Shown piece after piece: positions 16,617 through 24,906 of a stretch of DNA of 64,000 nucleotides (position 1 is its first letter; each line of letters starts with the position of its first letter). The notes below the pieces were generated by a model. That model ran no database searches. It saw only the letters and a list, made by a program, of their open reading frames with translations, and was not told the origin of the DNA. Both the position numbers and the translations under genes were made by a program. The stretch is from CAYLSV01 sp964386435 (lineage in GTDB: Bacteria; Planctomycetota; Phycisphaerae; Tepidisphaerales; Tepidisphaeraceae). The stretch covers positions 3,405-67,404 of the forward strand of contig CAYLSV010000008.1 of NCBI GenBank assembly GCA_964386435.1, read 5' to 3'.

Positions 16617-16718
16617 CTGCGGGCTGACAGCCCGCAGTGATGAGTTGCGGAACCCAAAGATCGTTGCCGAGCGTACGGTATGCATCGTCTCCACTGCGGA
16701 CTGTCAGCCCGCAGCTAC
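16613..16718. repeat. REP-like inverted pair, family 1, abutting the RAYT gene
   Basis: Left copy 16613-16639 (GTAGCTGC, stem GGGCTGACAGCCC, GCAGTGA), right copy 16691-16718 inverted (stem GGGCTGACAGTCC). The spacer is 51 bases. The left copy supplies the transposase stop codon. The pair sits between RAYT and the convergent helicase. Confidence 0.92.
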
Positions 16719-16741
16719 GGTACTTCTCCGATGCCCGGCGA

Positions 16742-18961
16742 CTATGCCACGGCCTGCAGTTTCGCGTACTCCAGCATCAACGTCTTCTTGCCCCACTGGG
16801 TGAAGTCGACGGTGGCTCGTTTGCCCAGATCGTCGACGTCCACCACGGTGCCCAGGCCGAACTTGAAGTGGCGGACTCTTTGGCCGGGGGTGAGGCTGCT
16901 TTTTTGGCGTTGGGCGTTGCCGGTGTAGTTGGGGAGGTCGTCGGTGCCGGTGCGGTCTTCGACTTCGAGTAGGGTTCCGGGCAGCTCCTTGAGGAACATG
17001 CTCGTGGCCGTCGGCAGGCGTTCGCCGCGGACGGTGCGGACGGCGGCGCGGCTGAGCATCAAGTGTTCCTGGGCCCGGGTGATGCCGACGAAGGCGAGGC
17101 GGCGTTCTTCCTCGAGCTGGTCCGGGTCGCCCGAGGCGCGGCTGTGGGGGAGGCAGTCCATCTCGAGGCCGATCATGGCGACGACCGGGAACTCGAGGCC
17201 TTTGGCAGCGTGGAGGGTCATGAGCGTCACCTGCCCCTCCGGCGTCGGCACGTCGGCGTCGCCGACGAGGGCGCTTTGGGCGAGGAAGTCGAGCAGCGTG
17301 CCCTCGGGCTGCTCGCGGTCGAACTCGGCGGCGCTGCTGATCAGCTCGGCCAAGTTCGCCTGCTGGGCGTCGCCGGTGGGGTCGTCCTTCTTCGCCTGAG
17401 TTTCCAGGCCGCTCTTGCGGATCACGGACTCCAGCACCGCCTGCACCGTGCCGGCGGCGACGGTCTCGGTGCTGAACATCTCCGAGGAATCGGCCGGTTT
17501 CCCGTGCAAAAGCTCGCGCCAACCTTGCATCAACTCGGCGAACCTGCCCACCGCCGTCACGGCCCGGGCGGCGAGGCCCGGCACGTCGGCGGCCCGCCCG
17601 ATCGCAGCGTCGAACGTGATGCTCTGGCTGCGGGCGAAACTTTGCAGGGCGTTGATCGTCGTCTTGCCAATGCCGCGGGTGGGCGTGTTGATGATCCGCT
17701 CCAACGCCACCTCGTCGGCCGGGTTGGCGATCGCCTTTAGGTACGCCAGCGCGTCCTTGATCTCGCGGCGGTTGTAGAACTCGGTCCCGCGGACGATCTG
17801 GTAAGGCACCTTGTGCCGCCGCAGCGCCTCCTCCATCACGCGCGTGAGACTGTTCATCCGGTAGAACACCGCCATCTCGCCCCACGGCGTCCCGGCGGCG
17901 TGCCGCACCGTCAGCCACCGAGCCACCTGGTCGGCTTCGTCGTGCTCCTCCTGGCAGTGGACAACCTTCAACTTCGGCCCGGCCCCCTTGTCGGTGTAGA
18001 GGCGTTTGTCTTTGCGTTGCGTGTTCTGACTGATGAGGGCCGTGGCGGCGTCGAGGATGTTTTGGGTGCTTCGATAGTTCCGCTCGAGCCGGACGATCTT
18101 GGCGTCGGGGTAGTCGTCCTCAAAGTTGAGAATGTTGCTGATGTCGGCCCCGCGCCAGGCATAAATGCTTTGGTCCGGATCGCCGACGACTGCAATGTTC
18201 CGCTTGCCTTGGGCGAGCATGTGGGCAAGTAGGTATTGCGCGTGGTTCGTGTCCTGATACTCGTCGATCAAAATGTAGCGGAACCGGTCCTGCATCTTTG
18301 CCAGAACCTTCGGGTTGTCCCGCAAACCACGGCAGGCGATCATGAGTAGATCGTCAAAGTCGACGGCCCCGTTGTCGCGCAGCGTCTTCTCGTAGAAGCG
18401 GTAGATTTTGGCCAGGTTCCGCGTGAAGAAGTCGGTGGCGTCCTGGCTGAACCGGTCGGCGGTCTGCAGCTTGTTCTTCGCGTTGGAAATGTGCTCGCGG
18501 CAGACGGCGGGCGAAAAGTTCGTGCTGCTGACGTCGGCCTCCTTGATCGCCGACTTGATCGCGGCGGTCTGGTCGGCCGAGTCGTAGATCACGAAGTTGT
18601 CCGGCACGCCCAGCTCCTCGGCGTAGAGGCGGAGGATGCGCAGGCACAAACTGTGGAACGTGCAGATCGTCGGGTGGAAGTCGGCGAACCGGCCAAAATC
18701 CCGCAGCTTTTTGCCGGTGACGGTTTCGACCCGCTCGCGCATCTCGCCGGCGGCCTTGTTGGTGAAGGTGATGGCCAGGACGTGCCCCGGCGGGATGCCG
18801 AGGCTGAGCAGGTAGCCGACCCGGCGGGTCAGCACCCGCGTCTTGCCGCTGCCGGCGCCGGCGAGGATGAGCATGGGCCCGTCGACGTGCGTCGCCGCCT
18901 CGCGCTGCTCGGGCGTGAGACCTTCGAGGAGCGCGTCGACGTCGAGGGCGGTGGAGGACAT
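16742..18961 (-). CDS. pcrA: PcrA/UvrD-family superfamily 1 DNA helicase
   Basis: A 739-residue 3'-5' helicase for repair and replication-fork maintenance. Q-motif and Walker A at the N-terminus (LTPEQREAATHVDGPMLILA, then AGAGSGKT), motif II ILIDEYQDTNHAQY, motif III VVGDPDQSIYAWRGA, motif V VTLMTLHAAKGLEFP and motif VI RRLAFVGITRAQEHL. The C-terminal tail (GQRVRHFKFGLGTVVDV) is the PcrA-type interaction domain. The ATG at 18961 was preferred to an upstream start that would run into a hairpin repeat. Confidence 0.96.
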   Translation of the reverse strand: MSSTALDVDALLEGLTPEQREAATHVDGPMLILAGAGSGKTRVLTRRVGYLLSLGIPPGHVLAITFTNKAAGEMRERVETVTGKKLRDFGRFADFHPTICTFHSLCLRILRLYAEELGVPDNFVIYDSADQTAAIKSAIKEADVSSTNFSPAVCREHISNAKNKLQTADRFSQDATDFFTRNLAKIYRFYEKTLRDNGAVDFDDLLMIACRGLRDNPKVLAKMQDRFRYILIDEYQDTNHAQYLLAHMLAQGKRNIAVVGDPDQSIYAWRGADISNILNFEDDYPDAKIVRLERNYRSTQNILDAATALISQNTQRKDKRLYTDKGAGPKLKVVHCQEEHDEADQVARWLTVRHAAGTPWGEMAVFYRMNSLTRVMEEALRRHKVPYQIVRGTEFYNRREIKDALAYLKAIANPADEVALERIINTPTRGIGKTTINALQSFARSQSITFDAAIGRAADVPGLAARAVTAVGRFAELMQGWRELLHGKPADSSEMFSTETVAAGTVQAVLESVIRKSGLETQAKKDDPTGDAQQANLAELISSAAEFDREQPEGTLLDFLAQSALVGDADVPTPEGQVTLMTLHAAKGLEFPVVAMIGLEMDCLPHSRASGDPDQLEEERRLAFVGITRAQEHLMLSRAAVRTVRGERLPTATSMFLKELPGTLLEVEDRTGTDDLPNYTGNAQRQKSSLTPGQRVRHFKFGLGTVVDVDDLGKRATVDFTQWGKKTLMLEYAKLQAVA

Positions 18962-19027
18962 GGTTGCTAGTTGCTGGTCGTTGGTTGTTAGTGCCGGATC
19001 AGCAACCAGCAACTAACCACCATCAAC
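18962..19027. repeat. Simple-sequence hairpin upstream of pcrA
   Basis: TAGTTGCTGGT-type words on the left pair with AGCAACCAGCAACTAACC words on the right. It is built of short TTG/GTT repeats, unlike the GC-rich background, and closely resembles the hairpin at 45228-45282. It occupies nearly the whole spacer between the DUF488 gene and pcrA. Confidence 0.65.
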
Positions 19028-19036
19028 TTCTCCGCC

Positions 19037-19411
19037 TTACTCGTCGTCCACGGCCAGCGTCTGCATGCTGGTCAGGTAATCGTGCAGCGCCGCGGCGGTG
19101 TTCTCGTTTGGATCGCCGCCAGTGTGGAGGAGGGTGATGTCGCGTTTGAGGCCGACGTTGGCGAGCTGCCGCAGGGCCGGGCGGTACGGGCTTTTGTCGA
19201 GGTGGGCGTGATAGCGGCCGCGGAAGTCATCGTAATGGTCGGGGTGCTTGTGGAACCACCGCGTGAGTTTTCCGGGCGGGCCGAGGTGGTCGGCGATCTC
19301 ATCGACCTTGCACCACGCCTTGAGGTCCAGCGTCAGGCCAATGCCCTCGACCCACAGCCGCACGCCGTCGTCTTTTTCGGCTCCGTCCATCAGGTGTTTC
19401 ACGCGGATCAC
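19037..19411 (-). CDS. DUF488 (YeaO-like) protein
   Basis: A 124-residue cytoplasmic protein. Family pattern: MIRVKHLMDG, DGVRLWVEGIGLTLDLKAWC, then LTRWFHKHPDHYDDFRGRYH, and a final strand TLLHTGGDPNENTAAALHDY. These match DUF488/YeaO proteins, whose biochemical role is not established. It is upstream of pcrA on the same strand with a hairpin between, and downstream of comF. Confidence 0.85.
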   Translation of the reverse strand: MIRVKHLMDGAEKDDGVRLWVEGIGLTLDLKAWCKVDEIADHLGPPGKLTRWFHKHPDHYDDFRGRYHAHLDKSPYRPALRQLANVGLKRDITLLHTGGDPNENTAAALHDYLTSMQTLAVDDE

Positions 19412-19522
19412 AGTTGCTCCGGTTCAAATCGCACGGTCGGCGCGGCCGGAACAGTTTCGGCCGCTGTTAGGGACTGTAGCCCCGGCGGACGGTATGGGCG
19501 CGGACGCGGCTTTCAACACAAT

Positions 19523-20350
19523 TCACGGATCCGTCACGGCCGCGACCACGGCGACCATCTCGGCCGGTTGCGCAGGTAACAGAGCGCGGGCAAGAGTGCG
19601 CAGCGTCGAGCCGGTGGTGAGCACGTCGTCGACCAACACCAAGCGGCGGCCCTCGGCTTCGGCGGGGGCGAGCAAGTCGAATGCCCGGCGGACGTTGCGG
19701 GCCCGGGCGGTGCGGCCGCGGGCGTAAACCTGCGGCGTGGTCGGGCGGACCCGGATCGCCGGGCGGGCGAGGTCGACGCCGCCCATCTTGGCGAGGATTT
19801 TGGCGAGCTGGTGGGCTTGGTTGTAGCCGCGCCACAGCTCGCGCCGCCAGTGCAGCGGGACGGCGACGACGGCGTCGGCCTGCTCGACGGCGTCGCGGAT
19901 CTCCGGGCGTTGCCAGAGCATTTGCCCCAACCGCTCGGCGGCCCACCAGCGGCCGCGGTACTTGCCCGCCAGCACCATCGACCGCGCCGGCCCGGCCAGC
20001 GGCGCGAGGCGGTGGACGGCCGAGAGCGGCCGAAGGCCCGCCCCGCGGCAGTGCGGGCAGGCGTCGCCATACTCCCGCAGCGGCCGGCCGCACAGCGTGC
20101 AGGCCGGCTCACCGGCGAGGAGATCGAGGTCGCTTTTGCAAAGCTCACACAGCGCCGCCCCGTCGAGCGTCGGGTCGTCGCAGTGCTGGCAGAGCGCGGG
20201 CGCGGCAACGTCGGCAACTGCCCGCCCGGCACGTACGGACCAACGCCCGGCCGCGGCGGCGAGGCGGTGGGCGGTGGCGAGGCGCACAATGAGATTTTGC
20301 CGGAATGGATTTTGAAGTGCAACCGCATGAAGCGGATTGAGGGATCCCAT
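19523..20350 (-). CDS. comF: ComF-family phosphoribosyltransferase-like protein
   Basis: A 275-residue protein. N-terminal zinc-binding Cys motifs CQHC, CELC, CTLC and CPHC span about residues 55-105. A PRT fold follows, with DAVVAVPLHWRRELWRGYNQ, the Arg-rich segment TARARNVRRAFD and the PRPP-binding loop RLVLVDDVLTTGSTLRT. ComF proteins act in DNA uptake and possibly DNA processing. The ATG at 20350 begins just after a REP pair. A later start is possible because the zinc fingers only begin near residue 53. Confidence 0.9.
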   Translation of the reverse strand: MGSLNPLHAVALQNPFRQNLIVRLATAHRLAAAAGRWSVRAGRAVADVAAPALCQHCDDPTLDGAALCELCKSDLDLLAGEPACTLCGRPLREYGDACPHCRGAGLRPLSAVHRLAPLAGPARSMVLAGKYRGRWWAAERLGQMLWQRPEIRDAVEQADAVVAVPLHWRRELWRGYNQAHQLAKILAKMGGVDLARPAIRVRPTTPQVYARGRTARARNVRRAFDLLAPAEAEGRRLVLVDDVLTTGSTLRTLARALLPAQPAEMVAVVAAVTDP

Positions 20351-20366
20351 TACCCCTGACTGTGCC

Positions 20367-20474
20367 GTAGCTGCGGGCTGACAGCCCGCAGTGTGTGCTA
20401 TCGAACCTTGATGGACGTTGCTGCGCGTGTTCGGTGGGCAGCACTGCCACTGCGGGCTGTCAGCCCGCAGCTAC
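20367..20474. repeat. REP-like inverted pair, family 1
   Basis: Left 20367-20393 and right 20447-20474, both with stem GGGCTGACAGCCC, separated by 53 bases, in the divergent spacer between comF and the aminotransferase. GTAG ends point outward. Confidence 0.93.
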
Positions 20475-20546
20475 GAACCGCTCTGCCGCGGGCTTGAGGT
20501 TCCGCTCCTACTCTGCCGCGTGGCTGACTTTGCGCACGATTCGACG

Positions 20547-21815
20547 ATGGCCCTGCCGCTGAGCATGAAGGCGCGGCGGACGCGGGAGCAGCCGATCAGT
20601 TACCTGATGGCCGCGGCCGTGCAGCAGCCGGACCTCATCAGCTTCGCCGCGGGGCTGGTGGACCGCGACCACCTGCCGGTCGACGACGTGCGGCGGCTGG
20701 TGGACGAGCTGCTAACCGACCCGGCGACGGGCAAAACCGTTTTGCAGTACGGCACCACCCACGGCCTGGCCAAACTGCGGCAGCAACTGCTCGACCGCTT
20801 CGCCGAACTCGACGGCGTCGAACCGGGCGATCTCAACCTCACGGCCGACCACGTCGTCATGACCACCGGCAGCCAGCAGGCGCTGTACATCCTGGCCGAC
20901 GTGCTAATCGATCCGGGCGACATCGTGATCGCCGCCGCGCCGAGCTACTTCGTCTTCACCGGCACGCTGGCGAGCCTCGGGGCCGACGTGCGGACGGTGC
21001 CGATGGACGCCGGCGGCCTGAGCGTCGACGCCCTCGACGCGATGCTCACCGATATGTCGCCACAGGAGCTGGCGAAGGTCAAGTTCGTCTACGTCCAAAC
21101 GTACCACCAGAACCCGACCGGCATCACCCTCGCCGCCGACCGCCGGCCGCAACTGATCAAGCTGGCCGATAAGTGGTCTCGCAAGCTTGGCCGCCGGCTG
21201 ATCCTGCTGGAGGACGCCGCCTACCGCGAGCTCAACTACGACGGCGACCCCCCGCCGACGCTCAAGAGCCTGGATGTGGGCAACCAGTTCGTCGCCCACA
21301 CGCAGACCTTCAGCAAGCCCTTCACCCCCGGCATCAAGCTCGGCTACGCCATCCTGCCGCCGGATTTGGTCGACCCGGTCCTGCAACAAAAAGGCAACCA
21401 CGACTTCGGCGGCGCGAACCTGACCCAGCACCTCGCCAGCCGCGCCCTGGAAGACGGCACCTACGCCCGGCACGTCACCCGCCTCACCGCCGGCTACGCC
21501 AAAAAACGCGACGCCGTCCTCGCCGCCCTTGACAAGCACCTCGGCGACGTAGCCGGCGTCACCTGGACCCGCCCCACCGGCGGCCTCTACGTCTGGGTCA
21601 CGCTGCCCAAGGGCTGCGACGCCCGCCGCGAAGGCCCGCTGTTCCAAAGCTGCCTCGAAAGCGGCGTCATGTACGTCCCCGGCGACTACTGCTACACCAC
21701 CGACGCCCCGCCGATCAACGAGTTCCGCCTGAGCTTCGGCCACGTCCTGCCAAACCAGATCAACGAGGGCATCAACCGCTTGGCCACGGCGATCGGCGCC
21801 CACGTCGGCGGGTGA
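20547..21815 (+). CDS. PLP-dependent aminotransferase, class I/II (LysN-like)
   Basis: A 422-residue fold-type I aminotransferase. N-terminal LISFAAGLVDRDHLPVDDVR, LQYGTTHGLAKLRQQL, then VMTTGSQQALYILADVLI, substrate/PLP segment VYVQTYHQNPTGITL, PLP lysine in TFSKPFTPGIKLGY near residue 254, and the PTGGLYVWVTLP segment. The pattern is close to 2-aminoadipate/branched-chain aminotransferases of the MocR-like clade but without a DNA-binding domain. The precise substrate is not decidable. The ATG at 20547 was chosen because upstream in-frame codons are only translated REP sequence. Confidence 0.9.
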   Translation: MALPLSMKARRTREQPISYLMAAAVQQPDLISFAAGLVDRDHLPVDDVRRLVDELLTDPATGKTVLQYGTTHGLAKLRQQLLDRFAELDGVEPGDLNLTADHVVMTTGSQQALYILADVLIDPGDIVIAAAPSYFVFTGTLASLGADVRTVPMDAGGLSVDALDAMLTDMSPQELAKVKFVYVQTYHQNPTGITLAADRRPQLIKLADKWSRKLGRRLILLEDAAYRELNYDGDPPPTLKSLDVGNQFVAHTQTFSKPFTPGIKLGYAILPPDLVDPVLQQKGNHDFGGANLTQHLASRALEDGTYARHVTRLTAGYAKKRDAVLAALDKHLGDVAGVTWTRPTGGLYVWVTLPKGCDARREGPLFQSCLESGVMYVPGDYCYTTDAPPINEFRLSFGHVLPNQINEGINRLATAIGAHVGG

Positions 21816-21835
21816 CACAACGGGGCCGCCACGCC

Positions 21836-22075
21836 GGCGAAACCCCCACCGCCGTNNNNNNNNNNNNNNNNNNNNNNNNNNNNNNNNNNNNNNNNNNNNN
21901 NNNNNNNNNNNNNNNNNNNNNNNNNNNNNNNNNNNNNNNNNNNNNNNNNNNNNNNNNNNNNNNNNNNNNNNNNNNNNNNNNNNNNNNNNNNNNNNNNNNN
22001 NNNNNNNNNNNNNNNNNNNNNNNNNNNNNNNNNNNNNNNNNNNCCCGCCTCTACGAGGCGGTGGGGGCCTCAGCG
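21836..22075. repeat. Family 2 inverted repeat with an internal assembly gap
   Basis: The left arm (21836-21855) reads GGCGAAACCCCCACCGCCGT. The right arm (22044-22075) reads CCCGCCTCTACGAGGCGGTG followed by GGGGCCTCAGCG. Between them are 188 Ns (21856-22043). The arms are inverted relative to each other and match the family at 43518 and 50940. The assembler probably failed across the hairpin pair. Confidence 0.8.
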
Positions 22076-22734
22076 GCGTCGATCTGACGTGACGGGTTGC
22101 CGTCTTGTGCGTGATCCAGTTCGTACCCGAGGTGGTCGTGCAGCAGGCGGGCCAGTTCCCGCAGGGCTTCGGGGTCGCCCGAGTCGAGCGACCAATTGAC
22201 CGGCTCGCCGTCGCGGGTCAGCCGGAGCGCGTGCGTCGCCCCCTGCTCATTCGCATCGGTGGTGACGCGGACGCCGAGCGAGGCGAAGTCTTGGTCGCGG
22301 CGGTTGAAGACGCCCAGGAAGCGGCGGTCGTAGCGGCAGCCGCCGGGGTGGAGTTCGACCCGCACCCTGAAGAAGACCCCGGCCGCCACGACGGCGGCGA
22401 GCAGGGAGCCGAAGATGATTACTGTCTCCGCGATCACCAACGCAAACCCGACGAGCAGCACGCCGATCGCCGCCGACATCGCCAGCGCGTGGCCGTACTT
22501 GCGGCCGAGCGTGACCACGATCCTGTCCGGCGACAACTCCGCCACGTACTCGTGAAACTCCCGCCGCCCCGCCGACGACTCGCTTACGGGCCCCGGCTTC
22601 AACAAATGCAACAGGCAAATGTGCGGCTCGTGTCGCCGCGACTTCCGCAACTCACGCACCGCCTCGGCCGTCGACGCCGCCTCGATCGTGCCGCCGGTGG
22701 GTTCGCCCTGAATGGTGAAGCGGAACTGCGGCAT
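22051..22734 (-). CDS. Hypothetical membrane protein
   Basis: A 227-residue protein. An N-terminal soluble region (MPQFRFTIQGEPTGGTIEAA, EAVRELRKSRRH) is followed by two adjacent hydrophobic helices (ALAMSAAIGVLLVGFALVIA and VIIFGSLLAAVVAAGVFF, about residues 82-122) and a C-terminal soluble region with RLTRDGEPVNWSLDSGDPEA. The start resembles proteins with a PilZ-like or small beta N-domain, but no family is firm. Its last residues EAPTAS and the TAG stop are encoded by the family 2 repeat, so the original C-terminus may have been replaced. Confidence 0.6.
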   Translation of the reverse strand: MPQFRFTIQGEPTGGTIEAASTAEAVRELRKSRRHEPHICLLHLLKPGPVSESSAGRREFHEYVAELSPDRIVVTLGRKYGHALAMSAAIGVLLVGFALVIAETVIIFGSLLAAVVAAGVFFRVRVELHPGGCRYDRRFLGVFNRRDQDFASLGVRVTTDANEQGATHALRLTRDGEPVNWSLDSGDPEALRELARLLHDHLGYELDHAQDGNPSRQIDAAEAPTAS

Positions 22735-22779
22735 CGGATTGGCTTGAGACTCAACTTACCTCATATCTCAAGTCAGAGT

Positions 22780-22819
22780 CGCTGAAACCGCCTCCGCCTC
22801 GCAGAGGCGGGGCTTTACG
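22780..22819 (-). repeat. Family 2 palindrome
   Basis: Read on the minus strand: GTAAAGCCCCGCC, TCTGC, GAGGCGG, then AGGCGGTTTCAGC. It matches the family 2 layout (CCCCGCC stem...TTTCAGC) with the first GTAG changed to GTAAAG. It lies in the divergent spacer between the hypothetical membrane protein and the lptF-like gene. Confidence 0.75.
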
Positions 22820-22860
22820 AAGACGATGCGATCAGCGGCAACGCTTCGTTGGGGCCGGCT

Positions 22861-22889
22861 CGACTGCGACCAAGTTTGGTCGCAGCTAC
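22861..22889 (-). repeat. REP-like single copy, family 1
   Basis: On the minus strand: GTAGCTGC, stem GACCAAACTTGGTC, GCAGTCG. This is a single copy with no inverted partner nearby, 17 bases upstream of the lptF-like start. Confidence 0.85.
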
Positions 22890-22906
22890 CATCGAGTAAC
22901 ACCGCC

Positions 22907-24739
22907 GTGAGCAACGACCACGGACGACTGACCAAGGACACTCCCCTGAGCCGCACGCTGTTTTTTTACATCTTCCGCGACCTTGTGAAAGTCTTCCTGC
23001 TGGCCAGCGGGGTGCTGGCGGGGATCATGTCGTTTGGGGGGTTGCTCAAGCCGTTGACGCGGCATGGGCTGGACGGGTCGCAGGTGGCGCTGATGCTCAC
23101 CTATGCGATGCCGGCGATGACGACGTACTCGTTGCCGGTGGCGGTGCTGTTTGCGTGCACGTTTGTTTACGGGCGGCTCGCGGCAGACAACGAGCTGACG
23201 GCGATCCGGGCGGCGGGGGTGAGTCTGGCGGCGACGGCGTTGCCGGGGTTGGTGTTGGGGCTGGTGGCGGCGGTGATCTCGACGGCGATGCTGAGTTACG
23301 TCGTGCCGGCGGCGACGTTCGGGGCCGAGCGGGTGATTTACTCGAACATCGCCAAGCTCGCCGCCAACGAGGTCCGCCGGCAGGGCAACATCAAGCTCGG
23401 CAGCGGCTCGACCCGCGGGGCCGGCGAGCTGCGGCTGTACGCCCAGGACGCCCAGGAACTGGCCACCGACGACGGCCGGCAGGCCGTGGCATTGCGGCGG
23501 GTGAGCGTGGTCCGCTACGCCGACGCCGAGCCGACCGACGACAACCCCCGCCCGGTCCGCCAGGTGCAGGAGGTCTACCTCGCCGGCCAAGCCACGGCCT
23601 TCATCGATTATTCCGGCGACCCCGACGACGACGTGTTCATCACCGTCGAGCTCGACAACGGCACGCTCATCCCCCGCAGCCGCTTGGGCCGGGAGGGGCA
23701 GGAGGCGCGGGAGGTGTCGTTCCGCACGTTCGACCTCCCGCCCTACCCGCTGCCGAGCCCGCTGAAGGAGAAGACGAAGTTCATGGACCTGGCGACGCTG
23801 CACGCCCTTGACGCCGACCCGGCCGAGAGTCGGCGGATCGGGTCGATGCTGCGGACCTACATCCGCGGCGACCAGCGGCAGGCGATGCTCGATTTGCTGT
23901 TCGCCGACATCCGCCGCAGCGGCGAGACGGCGTGGACCGGCGGCGACGGCACGATCTACCGCCTGGCCTGGCGCGGCGACCCGTCCGACGCGCGGGTGCG
24001 GCAGCAAAAGTTCCTCGCCGGCCCGGCCGCCGACGGCGAGAAGCACGCCGTGCTGATGCGCAGCCGACTCGGGCCGAGCGGCACGGAGGTGACGGAACTG
24101 GCGGTGAACGCCCAGGACGCCGACGTGCGGATCGACGTGACCGGCGAGGACCGGGCCCGCGTCGAGGTGCGCATGACCGAGGCCCGCGTGACGGCCCGCG
24201 TCGAAGACGGCGCGGCGGGCGGCTCGCAGTTGGACGAATCGGGCGTCTTCGGCGGCGACCGGTTCCAGGAGGCGAGTCGGCGGAACTACGTCGTGGAGTT
24301 CATCACCGATCTGCCGCCCGAGGCGACGGCGCTCGCCAATCGGGGCGAGGCGTTTTACCGGACCGACCCGCTTGCGGGCGACCGGGTGCGGGGCAAAATG
24401 GGCCGGGAGGTGGCGAAGCTGCGGAACAGCGTGCGGGCGGAGATCCACGGGCGGTTCAGCTTCGCGGTGAGCTGTGCCGGGCTGTCGCTGGTCGGGGCGG
24501 GGCTGGGGATGATGTTCAAAACAGGCAACGTGCTGACGGCGTTCGGGCTGAGCGTGACGCCGGCGATCGTCGGGATCGTGATGGTGGTCGCCGGTCAGCA
24601 CGTGGCCGAGAACGTGCCGGACGACGTGGGCTTGGGCGGCGGCAACCCGCTGGGGCTGGGCCTGATCCTGATCTGGACCGGCAACACCGCGGCGACGCTG
24701 CTGGGCCTCGCCCTGATCGGCTGGCTCTGGCGGCGGTGA
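22907..24739 (+). CDS. LptF/LptG-family permease (YjgP/YjgQ)
   Basis: A 610-residue inner-membrane protein of the lipopolysaccharide export permease family. N-terminal helices include TLFFYIFRDLVKVFLLASGV, and the helix-loop SLPVAVLFACTFVYGRLAAD is followed by NELTAIRAAGVSLAA, the typical coupling segment. Then comes a long periplasmic region (about 170-510), larger than usual and acidic, and C-terminal helices (GLSLVGAGLGMMFKTGNV on). It starts at GTG 22907; codons further upstream are REP sequence. With the next gene it would form the LptFG pair of the LptB2FGC exporter; lptB and lptC are not in the window. Confidence 0.9.
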   Translation: MSNDHGRLTKDTPLSRTLFFYIFRDLVKVFLLASGVLAGIMSFGGLLKPLTRHGLDGSQVALMLTYAMPAMTTYSLPVAVLFACTFVYGRLAADNELTAIRAAGVSLAATALPGLVLGLVAAVISTAMLSYVVPAATFGAERVIYSNIAKLAANEVRRQGNIKLGSGSTRGAGELRLYAQDAQELATDDGRQAVALRRVSVVRYADAEPTDDNPRPVRQVQEVYLAGQATAFIDYSGDPDDDVFITVELDNGTLIPRSRLGREGQEAREVSFRTFDLPPYPLPSPLKEKTKFMDLATLHALDADPAESRRIGSMLRTYIRGDQRQAMLDLLFADIRRSGETAWTGGDGTIYRLAWRGDPSDARVRQQKFLAGPAADGEKHAVLMRSRLGPSGTEVTELAVNAQDADVRIDVTGEDRARVEVRMTEARVTARVEDGAAGGSQLDESGVFGGDRFQEASRRNYVVEFITDLPPEATALANRGEAFYRTDPLAGDRVRGKMGREVAKLRNSVRAEIHGRFSFAVSCAGLSLVGAGLGMMFKTGNVLTAFGLSVTPAIVGIVMVVAGQHVAENVPDDVGLGGGNPLGLGLILIWTGNTAATLLGLALIGWLWRR

Positions 24740-24767
24740 GCGCGATCACACCTTCGGAGTGCAGAAC

Positions 24768-24866
24768 GTAGCTGCGACCTGACAGGTCGCAGTTTGTGCG
24801 TTGATCCAGGTGCAAGATCAATGGGTCGGTCCTAGTCGCCACTGCGACCTGTCAGGTCGCAGCTAC
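24768..24866. repeat. REP-like inverted pair, family 1, between the Lpt permease genes
   Basis: Left 24768-24793 and right 24839-24866, both with stem GACCTGACAGGTC, outward GTAG, spacer 45 bases. It separates two genes expected to be co-expressed. Confidence 0.93.
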
Positions 24867-24906
24867 GTGTCACCTGCTTCAGCTTTGGGCATAACGTGAG
24901 CCGTCC

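Noticed and set aside
19476..19495. Family 2 repeat copy at the comF 3' end
   Set aside because: GTAGCCCCGG is present, but the stem is not complementary on its right side; kept only as a possible decayed copy.
20145..20450. Several short frames with HCGLSARSY-type residues at many loci (e.g. 16680-16928, 20145-20450, 20418-20546)
   Set aside because: These residues are translated copies of the family 1 repeat, not peptide homology. They were used to trim gene starts, not to annotate genes.
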